Shown: piece by piece, positions 1 through 5,806 of the stretch
Layout of the letters: each line of letters opens with the position of its first letter
Position numbering within the stretch: position 1 is the stretch's first letter
Assembly: GCA_031283385.1 (NCBI GenBank)
Contig: JAITBW010000145.1
Location: 1 to 9,051, forward strand
Reading direction: 5' to 3'
From: Nitrososphaerota archaeon
GTDB lineage: Archaea > Thermoproteota > Bathyarchaeia > Bathyarchaeales > Bathycorpusculaceae
DNA length: 9,051 nucleotides
Notes under the pieces: model-generated
What the model was told of the DNA's origin: nothing
The model's database searches: none
Seen by the model: the letters and a program-made list of their open reading frames with translations, nothing else
Translations under genes and position numbers: made by a program

Positions 1-90
1 GCACGGTTACTTGCTCTTTATCAACTGAGAAGGGGTCAAATCCTGCTAAAAATGCTGAAGTGTCTAGAACAACAATTTTTTTTTGAACAT
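1..90 (-). CDS. Nob1-like PIN-domain ribonuclease, N-terminal fragment; frame broken at an A9 run
   Basis: The gene runs off the left edge. On the minus strand, codons 76-74 down to base 1 read IVVLDTSAFLAGFDPFSV. This is the first strand and first catalytic Asp of a PIN domain, and the wording matches archaeal Nob1, the endonuclease that trims the 3' end of 16S rRNA. Only about 25 codons are visible, so Nob1 rather than another PIN nuclease is inference. The frame is open back to the TGA at 121-119, which is also the NAD kinase stop, but has no ATG, GTG or TTG. The nearest ATG (90-88, MFKKK) lies in another frame and hits TAG after nine A residues. One extra A would give MFKKKIVVLDTSAF, a natural N-terminus. 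A homopolymer sequencing error, a real mutation, slippage or a non-standard start are all possible. It follows NAD kinase on the same strand and is probably co-transcribed with it. Confidence 0.65.
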
Positions 91-118
91 TACTATTATT
101 ATCTGTTTGTATTTTTTG

Positions 119-958
119 TCATCTCGCGCCCTGAAATAGTAATCTACAGCTTAGTCTATCATAGAAGTCATTTTCAAATCTGATAAATCTTGAGCTGTTC
201 TCTGCTTTTGTAATTTTAACGCTGAGTTCTTTTTCGCTTTTCATGTGATGATAATTGCCATCAATCATAACAAGCATCTGTTTTGGTCTAATAACATTCA
301 AAGTGATTTCAGTGTCTGTGGGAAAAACAAGTGACCTAAATACTGTTAATGCACAAATAGGCGTAATTAAAATCGCATCCATTGATCTATCAAGCACTGG
401 ACCTCCAGCGGAAAGAGAGTATCCTGTAGCGCCTGTTTGGGTTGCGATAATCATGCCGTCCGCTTGACAATTTAGGATTGGCTTGCCGTTTTTACAAATT
501 TCTAAATAAAGAATTTTTGATGGTTCGCCTGCTGAAATTACAACATCATTTAGTGCGTCTGGTAATGTGTCATTGCCTATTTTTACGGATAGTTTGGTGC
601 ATTTTTCAAGCCTGTAGTCGCCTTTAAGGACTCTGTCAACTGCTGTATATGCATCATTAGGTTCGACTTCTGTTAGGAATCCTCTAACACCCATATTTAT
701 TCCTAAAATTGGCGGTTCTGGTTTTGGGCTGTTTAGTCCCGTGCGTAGAATTGTGCCGTCTCCTCCGATGGTGATAATGAAGTCTGTTTTCATATCTTTA
801 AGCGGAACCGCTTCTGCTTGAACATTTACCTTGTCTGCTAATGTGTCTTCGATGAAAACTTTTATGCCTTTGCTGTTTAGATGTTTTGTCAGCTCTTCTG
901 CTAATTGCAGGGCTTTTTCTTTATCGTAACGGGCAACTATTCCTGCGTTTTTGAACAC
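119..958 (-). CDS. nadK: NAD kinase (ATP-NAD kinase family)
   Basis: It phosphorylates NAD to NADP in the cytosol, the only known source of NADP. The 279-residue length is normal for a single-domain archaeal enzyme. Family motifs are in order: the nucleotide-binding GGDGT at residues 65-69 preceded by a hydrophobic strand (FIITI), the LNDVVI segment at 136-141, and the glycine-rich NAD site DGMIIATQTGATGYSLSAGG at 167-186. ITPICALT follows at 198-205 and FRSLVFP at 207-213. ATQTGATGYS departs from the commoner STPTGSTAYS, but the Thr/Gly/Tyr framework is kept. The start is GTG at 958-956, chosen because GGTGA (967-963 on the minus strand) lies 4 nt upstream. The gene diverges from aIF5A across a 91-bp spacer and is followed by the PIN-domain fragment. 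Confidence 0.95.
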   Translation of the reverse strand: MFKNAGIVARYDKEKALQLAEELTKHLNSKGIKVFIEDTLADKVNVQAEAVPLKDMKTDFIITIGGDGTILRTGLNSPKPEPPILGINMGVRGFLTEVEPNDAYTAVDRVLKGDYRLEKCTKLSVKIGNDTLPDALNDVVISAGEPSKILYLEICKNGKPILNCQADGMIIATQTGATGYSLSAGGPVLDRSMDAILITPICALTVFRSLVFPTDTEITLNVIRPKQMLVMIDGNYHHMKSEKELSVKITKAENSSRFIRFENDFYDRLSCRLLFQGAR

Positions 959-962
959 AATG

Positions 963-967
963 TCACC
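963..967 (-). promoter_or_regulatory. Ribosome binding site of NAD kinase
   Basis: The minus strand reads GGTGA, complementary to the archaeal 16S rRNA 3' end, 4 nt before the GTG codon at 958. It supports GTG as the start of NAD kinase. Confidence 0.6.
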
Positions 968-991
968 ATTTAAGGGTTATACTGACCTTAA

Positions 992-1000
992 TCTATATAT
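992..1000. promoter_or_regulatory. TATA box in the divergent nadK / aIF5A spacer
   Basis: TCTATATAT lies about 50 nt before the aIF5A ATG and about 35 nt before the NAD kinase GTG. Archaeal transcription normally starts about 25 nt from the box, giving leaders of roughly 25 nt for aIF5A and 10 nt for NAD kinase. Because TATATAT is symmetric, one TBP site could serve both directions. A second weaker minus-strand box (GTATAA near 978-983) could instead give a nearly leaderless nadK message. Start sites are inferred from spacing only. Confidence 0.5.
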
Positions 1001-1040
1001 GGGTGTTGTTTAGACTTTTGATTTATAGGAAAGAAATTGT

Positions 1041-1044
1041 GGTG
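1041..1044 (+). promoter_or_regulatory. Ribosome binding site of aIF5A
   Basis: GGTG lies 5 nt before the ATG at 1050, in a short leader predicted from the TATA box at 992-1000. Confidence 0.5.
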
Positions 1045-1049
1045 CGAGA

Positions 1050-1442
1050 ATGAGCAGACCAGTTGATGTAGGCGAACTTCGTGTCGGCGGTTACATGATG
1101 ATTGAAGGAGAACCCTGCCGTATTGTAGATATAGCAAAATCTAAACCTGGTAAACACGGTTCAGCAAAAGCAAGAATTGTTGCCATAGGTGTTTTTGATA
1201 ATCAAAAAAGACAATTCGTAAAACCCGTTGATGGTAGCGCTGAAATTCCAATAATTGATAAACGTCCAGGTCAAATTTTTGCAGTTAACCCCAATGGCGT
1301 ACAAATCATGGATTTGGAAACATATGAGTATGCTGATGCTCCGTTTCCAAGTGAAGACGAATTAAAAGATAAACTAGTTGCCGGCGCAGAAATTGAATAT
1401 TGGAAAATTTTAGGCAGAATAAAGATAAGCAGAGTCAAATAA
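1050..1442 (+). CDS. Translation factor aIF5A (hypusine-containing)
   Basis: aIF5A is the archaeal counterpart of eIF5A and bacterial EF-P; it binds the ribosome E site and helps stalled peptide bonds form. The 130 residues match the archaeal length. An N-terminal SH3-like barrel (about 1-70) carries the modification loop SKPGKHGSAK at 31-40. By alignment with the family, Lys35, just before His-Gly, is the residue converted to hypusine or deoxyhypusine. The second half is an OB-fold with the typical pattern VQIMDLETYE. The ATG at 1050 has GGTG (1041-1044) 5 nt upstream. The gene appears to be a single-gene unit: a TATA box lies upstream and T-tracts follow. Deoxyhypusine synthase is not in this window. 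Confidence 0.97.
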   Translation: MSRPVDVGELRVGGYMMIEGEPCRIVDIAKSKPGKHGSAKARIVAIGVFDNQKRQFVKPVDGSAEIPIIDKRPGQIFAVNPNGVQIMDLETYEYADAPFPSEDELKDKLVAGAEIEYWKILGRIKISRVK

Positions 1443-1462
1443 CTCTGTAAAATCGAAACATA

Positions 1463-1495
1463 TTTTTTGCTTTTTATATTTCTACTCATTTTTTT
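1463..1495 (+). terminator. T-tract terminator after aIF5A
   Basis: Runs of six, five and seven T (1463-1468, 1471-1475, 1489-1495) start about 20 nt after the aIF5A stop. Archaeal RNA polymerase terminates at such U-rich tracts without needing a hairpin. No strong stem precedes them. Confidence 0.6.
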
Positions 1496-1634
1496 GATTC
1501 TAATTATAATATTCTACCTGCATGTCAAGTTGAACTAAACTTTTCTTTATGAACCTTCTTTTTATTAAATGCCATAACAAAAGAAGATTTCTATTGGGGG
1601 CTTATGTTTATCTGTGTGTTTATTGCCTCTTATT

Positions 1635-1704
1635 GTGAAGCCAATGATGCATGAAGAGCCGTCTGAATTGTGAAGAATAACTTATTGGGGAACTGAGGCT
1701 TTAC
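1635..1704 (+). ncRNA. Candidate C/D box guide sRNA (2'-O-methylation)
   Basis: All parts of an archaeal C/D RNA occur in order. Box C is ATGATGC (1644-1650; consensus RUGAUGA, last base off), box D' is CTGA (1663-1666), box C' is GTGAAGA (1670-1676; one mismatch) and box D is CTGA (1693-1696). GTGAAGCC (1635-1642) pairs with GGCTTTAC (1697-1704) as an 8-bp stem with one G-U, just outside boxes C and D, as a kink-turn needs. The D' guide (1651-1662) contains GAAGAGCCG, the complement of CGGCUCUUC. As I recall it, that is the archaeal 23S rRNA just after the peptidyl-transferase loop, E. coli 2507-2515. The rule of the fifth base upstream of D' then points to the C matching E. coli C2510. The D guide (1677-1692) is 16 nt and its target is not recognised. 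It would act with L7Ae, Nop5 and fibrillarin. Expression is unproven. Confidence 0.72.
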
Positions 1705-1770
1705 TTACGGCGTTTTCCTCAAAAGTTTGTTTTGCCTCTTGTGTGAATTACATTTTTTTATGCTGAATCT

Positions 1771-1776
1771 TTTAAA
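1771..1776 (+). promoter_or_regulatory. Possible TATA box of the SRP54 operon
   Basis: TTTAAA within CTTTTAAAGG lies about 40 nt before the SRP54 start, which would place transcription start near 1797-1801 with a very short leader. It is weak on sequence alone, and an upstream start that also covers the guide RNA is possible. Confidence 0.35.
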
Positions 1777-1798
1777 GGTAGATATGCTTGTTTAAGTT

Positions 1799-1805
1799 GG
1801 AGTGA
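1799..1805 (+). promoter_or_regulatory. Ribosome binding site of SRP54
   Basis: GGAGTGA, close to the ideal GGAGGTGA, lies 6 nt before the ATG at 1812 and fixes that start. Confidence 0.65.
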
Positions 1806-1811
1806 AAACGG

Positions 1812-3173
1812 ATGGCTCTTGATCGTTTAGGTTCCTCGCTAACAAATGCTATAAAGAAATTGTTTAAAGCTGGTGTTGTTGATGAGGCAGTGGTAAAAGA
1901 ACTTGTACGTGATATACAACGTGCTTTGCTTCAATCAGATGTTAATGTGCAGTTAGTGTTGGGGATTTCTAAGAGTATCGAAGAGCGAGCTTTAAAGGAA
2001 GATGTGCCGCCAGGGATTTCTCGTCGGGAGCATGTTATAAAAGTTGTATATGAAGAGTTAACTCGTTTTATAGGTGATAAACCTGTTCCGCTTAAAGTTG
2101 AGCCTGGTAAAAAGAAAATAATTATGCTTGTTGGCATTCAAGGCTCAGGTAAAACAACGCATGCGGCTAAAATTGCTAGGTATTATCAGAAGCGTGGGTT
2201 TAAGCCTGGTTTGATTGCGGCTGATACTTTTCGGCCAGGTGCGTATGCACAACTTTTGCAGCTTGGTAATAGAATAAACATACCTGTTTTTGGTGATGCT
2301 AAAGCTAACAACCCAGTTAAAGTTGTTCATGCTGGTCTAAATGTGTATGCTGATAAGGATTTGATTATTGTTGACACTGCTGGTCGTCATAAAGAAGAAA
2401 AAGATCTTATTAAAGAAATGAAAGATCTTGAAAAAAGTATTAAACCTGACGAGGTTATAATGGTTATCGATGGTACCATTGGTCAACAGGCATTGATTCA
2501 AGCAAAAAATTTTCATGAAGCAACTCCGATTGGCGCTATTATTGTAACTAAACTTGATGGTTCTTCGCGTGGTGGTGGGGCTCTTTCGGCTGTTGCGGCA
2601 ACAGGGGCTCCTATTAAGTTCATTGGGACTGGCGAGAAAATTGAAGATATAGAAACGTTTGTTCCTTCTCGTTTTGTTGGTCGCCTGTTGGGTATGGGTG
2701 ACTTGGAGACCTTGTTGGAGAAAGTACATGATGCTGAAGTTAATGTTCCTCAGAAGAAAGCTAAAGAAATTCTTAGTGGTAAATTTACTTTAACTGATAT
2801 GTATGAGCAGTTCAGCGCGGTTAAGAATATGGGACCTTTTAGTAAAGTGTTAAAGATGCTTCCAGGAATGTCCTATGATGTGCCTGATGAACTGGTAAAC
2901 AATGCTGAAGGTCGTCTTGATAAGTGGCGTGTAATTATTCAATCAATGACCCCTGAGGAGAAAGAGAATCCTAAATTGCTTAATTCTTCTCGCGCAAGGC
3001 GTATCGCTCACGGTTCAGGTACAACTGAAAAGGAAGTTAAAGAGTTAGTTAAGCAGTATTTTATGACGCGTAAGATGCTTAAAATGTTTAAACGTAAAAA
3101 GAAGCTTCCTTTTGGTCTTGGTGGAAAAGGTGGTATGGGAATGGGTGGTGGTATTCCCTCGAATTTTAAATAG
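1812..3173 (+). CDS. srp54: Signal recognition particle 54 kDa GTPase (SRP54/Ffh)
   Basis: SRP54 binds signal sequences as they leave the ribosome and, with 7S RNA and SRP19, docks to the receptor FtsY at the membrane. The 453 residues are the usual archaeal length. The helical N domain is about 1-95. The G domain shows P-loop GIQGSGKTT (108-116), the insertion-box DTFRPGAYAQL (138-148), DTAGRH (188-193), TKLDG (246-250) and GTGEKIEDIETF (272-283). The methionine-rich M domain follows from about 305, with the finger-loop region MGPFSKVLKMLPG (340-352) and the RNA-binding helices around SRARRIAHGSG (393-403). The tail is basic, then Gly/Met-rich (about 427-447). All key residues are intact. 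It heads a tight run with Pus10, L21e and RpoF; the Pus10 binding site overlaps its stop codon. Confidence 0.98.
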   Translation: MALDRLGSSLTNAIKKLFKAGVVDEAVVKELVRDIQRALLQSDVNVQLVLGISKSIEERALKEDVPPGISRREHVIKVVYEELTRFIGDKPVPLKVEPGKKKIIMLVGIQGSGKTTHAAKIARYYQKRGFKPGLIAADTFRPGAYAQLLQLGNRINIPVFGDAKANNPVKVVHAGLNVYADKDLIIVDTAGRHKEEKDLIKEMKDLEKSIKPDEVIMVIDGTIGQQALIQAKNFHEATPIGAIIVTKLDGSSRGGGALSAVAATGAPIKFIGTGEKIEDIETFVPSRFVGRLLGMGDLETLLEKVHDAEVNVPQKKAKEILSGKFTLTDMYEQFSAVKNMGPFSKVLKMLPGMSYDVPDELVNNAEGRLDKWRVIIQSMTPEEKENPKLLNSSRARRIAHGSGTTEKEVKELVKQYFMTRKMLKMFKRKKKLPFGLGGKGGMGMGGGIPSNFK

Positions 3174-3176
3174 GTG
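3172..3176 (+). promoter_or_regulatory. Ribosome binding site fixing the TTG start of Pus10
   Basis: AGGTG overlaps the SRP54 TAG stop and sits 7 nt before TTG at 3184. No ATG or GTG in the Pus10 frame lies at a fitting distance, so this site decides the start. Confidence 0.65.
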
Positions 3177-3183
3177 CATACTT

Positions 3184-4515
3184 TTGGATGTATATGAGAA
3201 AGCTTTTGAGCTTCTTAGTAAAAATCCCCTATGCGATAGTTGTCTTGGTAGACAATTTGCGGTTTTAGGTTATAGTATGGAAAATGCTGTTAGAGGTTTT
3301 TCACTAAAGATTGTTTTAACTATGCAAGCTAACGATTTGGTGAAAGAAAATTTTGCTGAGGGGGTTTCTAGACTCCAAGTTTTAGCGGTGAATGGTTTTT
3401 CAAAAGTTGCTCAGGAAACTTTGAAGCATTTAAAGCAGGATTTTGTGCCATCAGTTGAGAAATGTTTTCTTTGTGATAGTACGTTTAGTAACGTTGAGGC
3501 TTTAATGAAAAATGTTTTAGCCTCTCTTAGTGTTTACGATTTTTCTACTTATCTTGTAGGTATTGAATTGCCTGTAAAAATTGAAGAGCGCGAGGATGAG
3601 TTCAAAGCTGTTTTTGGTATTGATACTGCTGAAAGTATGAAACATGAATTTGGTCGCTTATTTGGTAAAGCTATAGGTGTACATACTGGTAAAGAAGTGG
3701 ATTATTTAATTCCTGACATTGTAGTTGTTGTTAATCCTTTTTCAGATGAAGTTAAACTTCAAGTTAACCCTTTATTTGTTGGAGGTAGATATCGTAAACT
3801 TGTTCGTACGGTTCCGCAGTCAAAATGGTTCTGTTCGAGTTGCAGAGGGCGTGGCTGTGAAAAGTGTGGTGGAACAGGTAAACTATATCCTGAGTCTGTT
3901 GAAGAGTTTACGTCTAATCTCCTGTTAGAGCTTGCCAGAGGTACAGATTCTTTTTTCCATGCTTCTGGTCGTGAAGATATTGATGCACGTATGCTTGGAA
4001 CGGGTCGTCCGTTTATTGTTGAAATTTCTAAACCTAAAAACCGTTTTATTGATCTGAACGCTTTAGAAAAGGCAATAAATGCTGGTGCTGAGGATAAAGT
4101 AGAAGTTTCTACGCTTCATTTTACAACTAAAGATAAGGTACGTCGCCTTAAAAAGGGTGAAAATGCTGTTAAGGAGTATCGTTTACTTGCTGAGTTTGAA
4201 AATGATGTTACACCTGACGAATTGTGCTCAATTGAAGAAAAACTTTCAGGTATAACAATTAAACAACAAACTCCGCTGCGTGTTCTGCATCGAAGGGCTG
4301 ATTTGGTTCGAGAAAGGTACATATATAACGTTAAAGTTAAGAAGGTGGCATTTAAGTTAGCCATGCTAGAAATTCGTTGTCAAGGTGGCCTCTATGTAAA
4401 AGAGTTGGTATCTGGCGATGAAGGTCGAACAATTCCAAGCGTTTCGAGCTTGCTTGGGAACAGGGCAAAGACGCTTAAACTTGATGTACTTAACGTCATA
4501 ATGGATGATAACTAA
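3184..4515 (+). CDS. pus10: tRNA pseudouridine synthase Pus10 (positions 54/55)
   Basis: Archaeal Pus10 makes pseudouridine at tRNA position 55, and often 54, in the T-loop; bacteria use TruB for position 55. From the TTG start the product has 443 residues. The N-terminal accessory region has two CxxC pairs (C17/C20 and C94/C97), probably one zinc site. A second four-Cys cluster lies at C217, C220, C225 and C228 (FCSSCRGRGCEKC). The catalytic signature is GREDIDARMLGTGRPF at 262-277; the catalytic Asp is D265 or D267. The thumb-loop motif LRVLHRRADLVRER (365-378) and the late YVKELVSGDEGRT (404-416) are also typical. The frame extends upstream to an ATG at 3112, but that would read MVLVEKVVWEW over the SRP54 tail, which does not look like Pus10. 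It starts 10 nt after srp54, and L21e follows 10 nt later. Confidence 0.95.
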   Translation: MDVYEKAFELLSKNPLCDSCLGRQFAVLGYSMENAVRGFSLKIVLTMQANDLVKENFAEGVSRLQVLAVNGFSKVAQETLKHLKQDFVPSVEKCFLCDSTFSNVEALMKNVLASLSVYDFSTYLVGIELPVKIEEREDEFKAVFGIDTAESMKHEFGRLFGKAIGVHTGKEVDYLIPDIVVVVNPFSDEVKLQVNPLFVGGRYRKLVRTVPQSKWFCSSCRGRGCEKCGGTGKLYPESVEEFTSNLLLELARGTDSFFHASGREDIDARMLGTGRPFIVEISKPKNRFIDLNALEKAINAGAEDKVEVSTLHFTTKDKVRRLKKGENAVKEYRLLAEFENDVTPDELCSIEEKLSGITIKQQTPLRVLHRRADLVRERYIYNVKVKKVAFKLAMLEIRCQGGLYVKELVSGDEGRTIPSVSSLLGNRAKTLKLDVLNVIMDDN

Positions 4516-4520
4516 GGTGA
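4514..4520 (+). promoter_or_regulatory. Ribosome binding site of L21e
   Basis: AAGGTGA overlaps the Pus10 TAA stop and lies 5 nt before the ATG at 4526, indicating coupled translation of the two genes. Confidence 0.65.
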
Positions 4521-4525
4521 AATAA

Positions 4526-4822
4526 ATGAGAGGTTCAAAAGGATATTACTCTGGGACTCGTAGTTTGTTACGTAAACCCCAACGTGAACGTGGAAAACCA
4601 CATATTAGCAAACTACTTCATGAATATGAACTCGGTTCAGAAGTAATCATAAAAATGGATTCTAGTGTACAAAAAAGTATGCCTCACAAACGTTTCCATG
4701 GTAAAATTGGTGTAATACAAGAAAAACGTGGACGTGGTTATGTTGTAAATGTTCCACAAGGTGAGGCTATTAAAACAATCATTGTACGTTGTGAACATTT
4801 AGAGCCGTATACTGGGAACTGA
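4526..4822 (+). CDS. rpl21e: Large-subunit ribosomal protein L21e
   Basis: L21e is a protein of the 50S subunit found in archaea and eukaryotes and absent from bacteria. The 98 residues match the archaeal size. The N-terminus is highly basic (RGSKGYYSGTRSLLRKPQRE) as expected for rRNA contact. The SH3-like core contains the signature MPHKRFHGKIGVIQEKRG at 53-70, followed by the C-terminal RCEHLEP (88-94). It lies between Pus10 and rpoF with gaps of 10 and 7 nt. The L21e-RpoF-DUF655-KsgA order is, from memory, a recurring archaeal arrangement. Confidence 0.97.
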   Translation: MRGSKGYYSGTRSLLRKPQRERGKPHISKLLHEYELGSEVIIKMDSSVQKSMPHKRFHGKIGVIQEKRGRGYVVNVPQGEAIKTIIVRCEHLEPYTGN

Positions 4823-4829
4823 GCTGAAA

Positions 4830-5168
4830 ATGAGTCAAGATGAATTAGGCGAAAAAAGTCTTACTTTGTCACAGGTTAAGAAGACATTGGAATCAATTGG
4901 TGAAGAAAATCTTGACCAATTTCAACGTCGTACTCTAGATTACGTTAACAGATTTACTAAAATTGAGCCTGATAAAGCTGAAGAATTAGTTGCTCTTTTT
5001 GTAAACGAGTATGAGCTTGATGAGGTTGAGGCTGTTCAAATAGTAAATTGTGTACCTGAAACTGTTGATGAATTACGTGTCTTTCTTGCTGGCGGTCGCA
5101 AAATTATCGAGATTAAAAAGCTTGAAAAAATTGTTGCGATTCTAAATGAAAACAGAATCCTCAAGTAG
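4830..5168 (+). CDS. rpoF: DNA-directed RNA polymerase subunit F (Rpb4 homologue)
   Basis: Subunit F pairs with subunit E (Rpb7 homologue) to form the stalk of archaeal RNA polymerase, which aids open-complex formation, processivity and termination. The 112 residues match the family. The N-terminal half carries the tip region (LTLSQVKKTLESI) that contacts subunit E. The C-terminal half is a small helical HRDC-like domain, with the pattern DEVEAVQIVNCVPETVDELR at 74-93. Hydrophobic and charged residues alternate as in helix bundles; there are no enzyme motifs. The start has only a weak binding site (GAGCTGA, 2 nt before the ATG), so translation is probably coupled to L21e, 7 nt upstream. A T6 run at 5185-5190 may end this transcript. 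Confidence 0.92.
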   Translation: MSQDELGEKSLTLSQVKKTLESIGEENLDQFQRRTLDYVNRFTKIEPDKAEELVALFVNEYELDEVEAVQIVNCVPETVDELRVFLAGGRKIIEIKKLEKIVAILNENRILK

Positions 5169-5184
5169 TACAAACGCGTAAGTA

Positions 5185-5190
5185 TTTTTT
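5185..5190 (+). terminator. Short T-tract after rpoF
   Basis: Six T follow the rpoF stop by 16 nt and precede a TATA box. They could end the srp54-rpoF transcript at least partly. The run is short, so read-through is likely. Confidence 0.35.
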
Positions 5191-5199
5191 AAGTATTGG

Positions 5200-5206
5200 A
5201 TATATA
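5200..5206 (+). promoter_or_regulatory. TATA box before the DUF655-ksgA-mtq2 run
   Basis: ATATATA lies about 30 nt before the DUF655 start, so transcription should begin near 5226-5232. The message would then be leaderless or have a few bases of leader, fitting the lack of a strong binding site. Confidence 0.55.
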
Positions 5207-5234
5207 ATTGTAGGTACATGTAGTAGTGATTATT

Positions 5235-5801
5235 ATGGAGAAGCGATACGAGGAGTACGCTTACGTGTTAGATTTCCTGTCACACGGTAAGCCTGGAAGT
5301 CGTCCAACTGGAAGAGCTGGTTATAGAGCGGAAGCCCTTATTCAATGTGTTGGCGAAGAATTTTTCACTGTGCTTGAAGCTTTAGTAAAAGAAGGGTTAA
5401 CCTTAAAACCTGGTGATCGCGTTTGTGTTGGCAAAGATTCTCGTGAAGAAGTAACTTACATCATTGGTAGAGTGGGTTATGAAGAATTAACTGCGGCGGC
5501 TAAAGCTGAGATTTCTTCAGTTATAAGCAAAATTGTGGCTAACCGTGAACAATGGTTTGTTAACTTTTTTAACACTGCTCGTGCAATCACTCCTCGTATG
5601 CACGCTCTCGAATTAGTTCCTGGCATTGGTAAAAAATACATGTGGCAAGTTATTAATGAGCGTACACGTAAACCCTTTGAAAGTTTTGACGATTTGCAGA
5701 GTCGTACTGAATTGCCAAGTCCTGCTAAACTGATAACAAAACGTGTTCTAGAGGAGCTTGAAGGCGATAGTAAATATCGTCTATTCACTCGGATACAGTA
5801 G
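5235..5801 (+). CDS. DUF655 family helix-hairpin-helix protein, predicted RNA/DNA-binding
   Basis: This conserved archaeal protein has no function known to me. It has 188 residues from the ATG at 5235. A GTG at 5226 would add three residues (MII) and is possible on a leaderless message. I chose the ATG because GTGAT at 5226-5230 could act as a weak binding site and because MEKRYEEYAYVLDFL is the usual family start. The N-terminal half is compact, with VLDFLSHGKPG and a β-rich stretch LKPGDRVCVGKD that may be an OB-like fold. The C-terminal half holds a helix-hairpin-helix, LELVPGIGKKYMWQVI, followed by a helical segment (KPFESFDDLQSRT) as in nucleic-acid-binding HhH2 proteins. There is no nuclease motif. 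Its place between an RNA polymerase subunit and an rRNA methyltransferase suggests an RNA role, by inference only. Confidence 0.88.
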   Translation: MEKRYEEYAYVLDFLSHGKPGSRPTGRAGYRAEALIQCVGEEFFTVLEALVKEGLTLKPGDRVCVGKDSREEVTYIIGRVGYEELTAAAKAEISSVISKIVANREQWFVNFFNTARAITPRMHALELVPGIGKKYMWQVINERTRKPFESFDDLQSRTELPSPAKLITKRVLEELEGDSKYRLFTRIQ

Positions 5802-5806
5802 CAAAA

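Larger units (their letters stand above)
1443..1811. other. Protein-free gap between aIF5A and SRP54
   Basis: These 369 bp have no convincing protein frame. In order they hold the T-tracts after aIF5A, a weak A/T inverted repeat (CTTCTTTT at 1555-1562 with AAAAGAAG at 1579-1586, 16-nt loop), the candidate C/D box RNA at 1635-1704, and the SRP54 promoter and ribosome binding site. Two short words recur in the same order on either side of the RNA body: TATTGGGG near 1593 and 1684, and TTGCCTCTT followed by TGTGAA near 1623 and 1732. They could be traces of an old duplication. Confidence 0.7.

Noticed and set aside
255..467. Plus-strand frame of 70 codons
   Set aside because: It is the antisense shadow of NAD kinase, with no family resemblance.
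1555..1586. Inverted repeat CTTCTTTT / AAAAGAAG as a terminator or riboswitch
   Set aside because: The stem is A/T-rich with a 16-nt loop and no conserved core. It may be chance in a low-GC spacer, so it is mentioned only in the gap entry.
2337..2729. Minus-strand frame of 130 codons inside srp54
   Set aside because: It is antisense to the conserved GTPase domain; its composition (Asn, Phe, Thr runs) is typical of a shadow frame.
3112..3183. Pus10 start at ATG 3112
   Set aside because: The added residues are an out-of-frame reading of the SRP54 tail and do not resemble Pus10; a good binding site points to TTG 3184.
5226..5234. GTG 5226 as DUF655 start
   Set aside because: It adds only three residues and the family usually starts at the ATG 5235. 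It remains possible if the message is leaderless.
5477..5788. Minus-strand frame of 103 codons inside the DUF655 gene
   Set aside because: It is Ser/Arg/Leu-rich antisense shadow with no binding site and lies wholly within a real gene.
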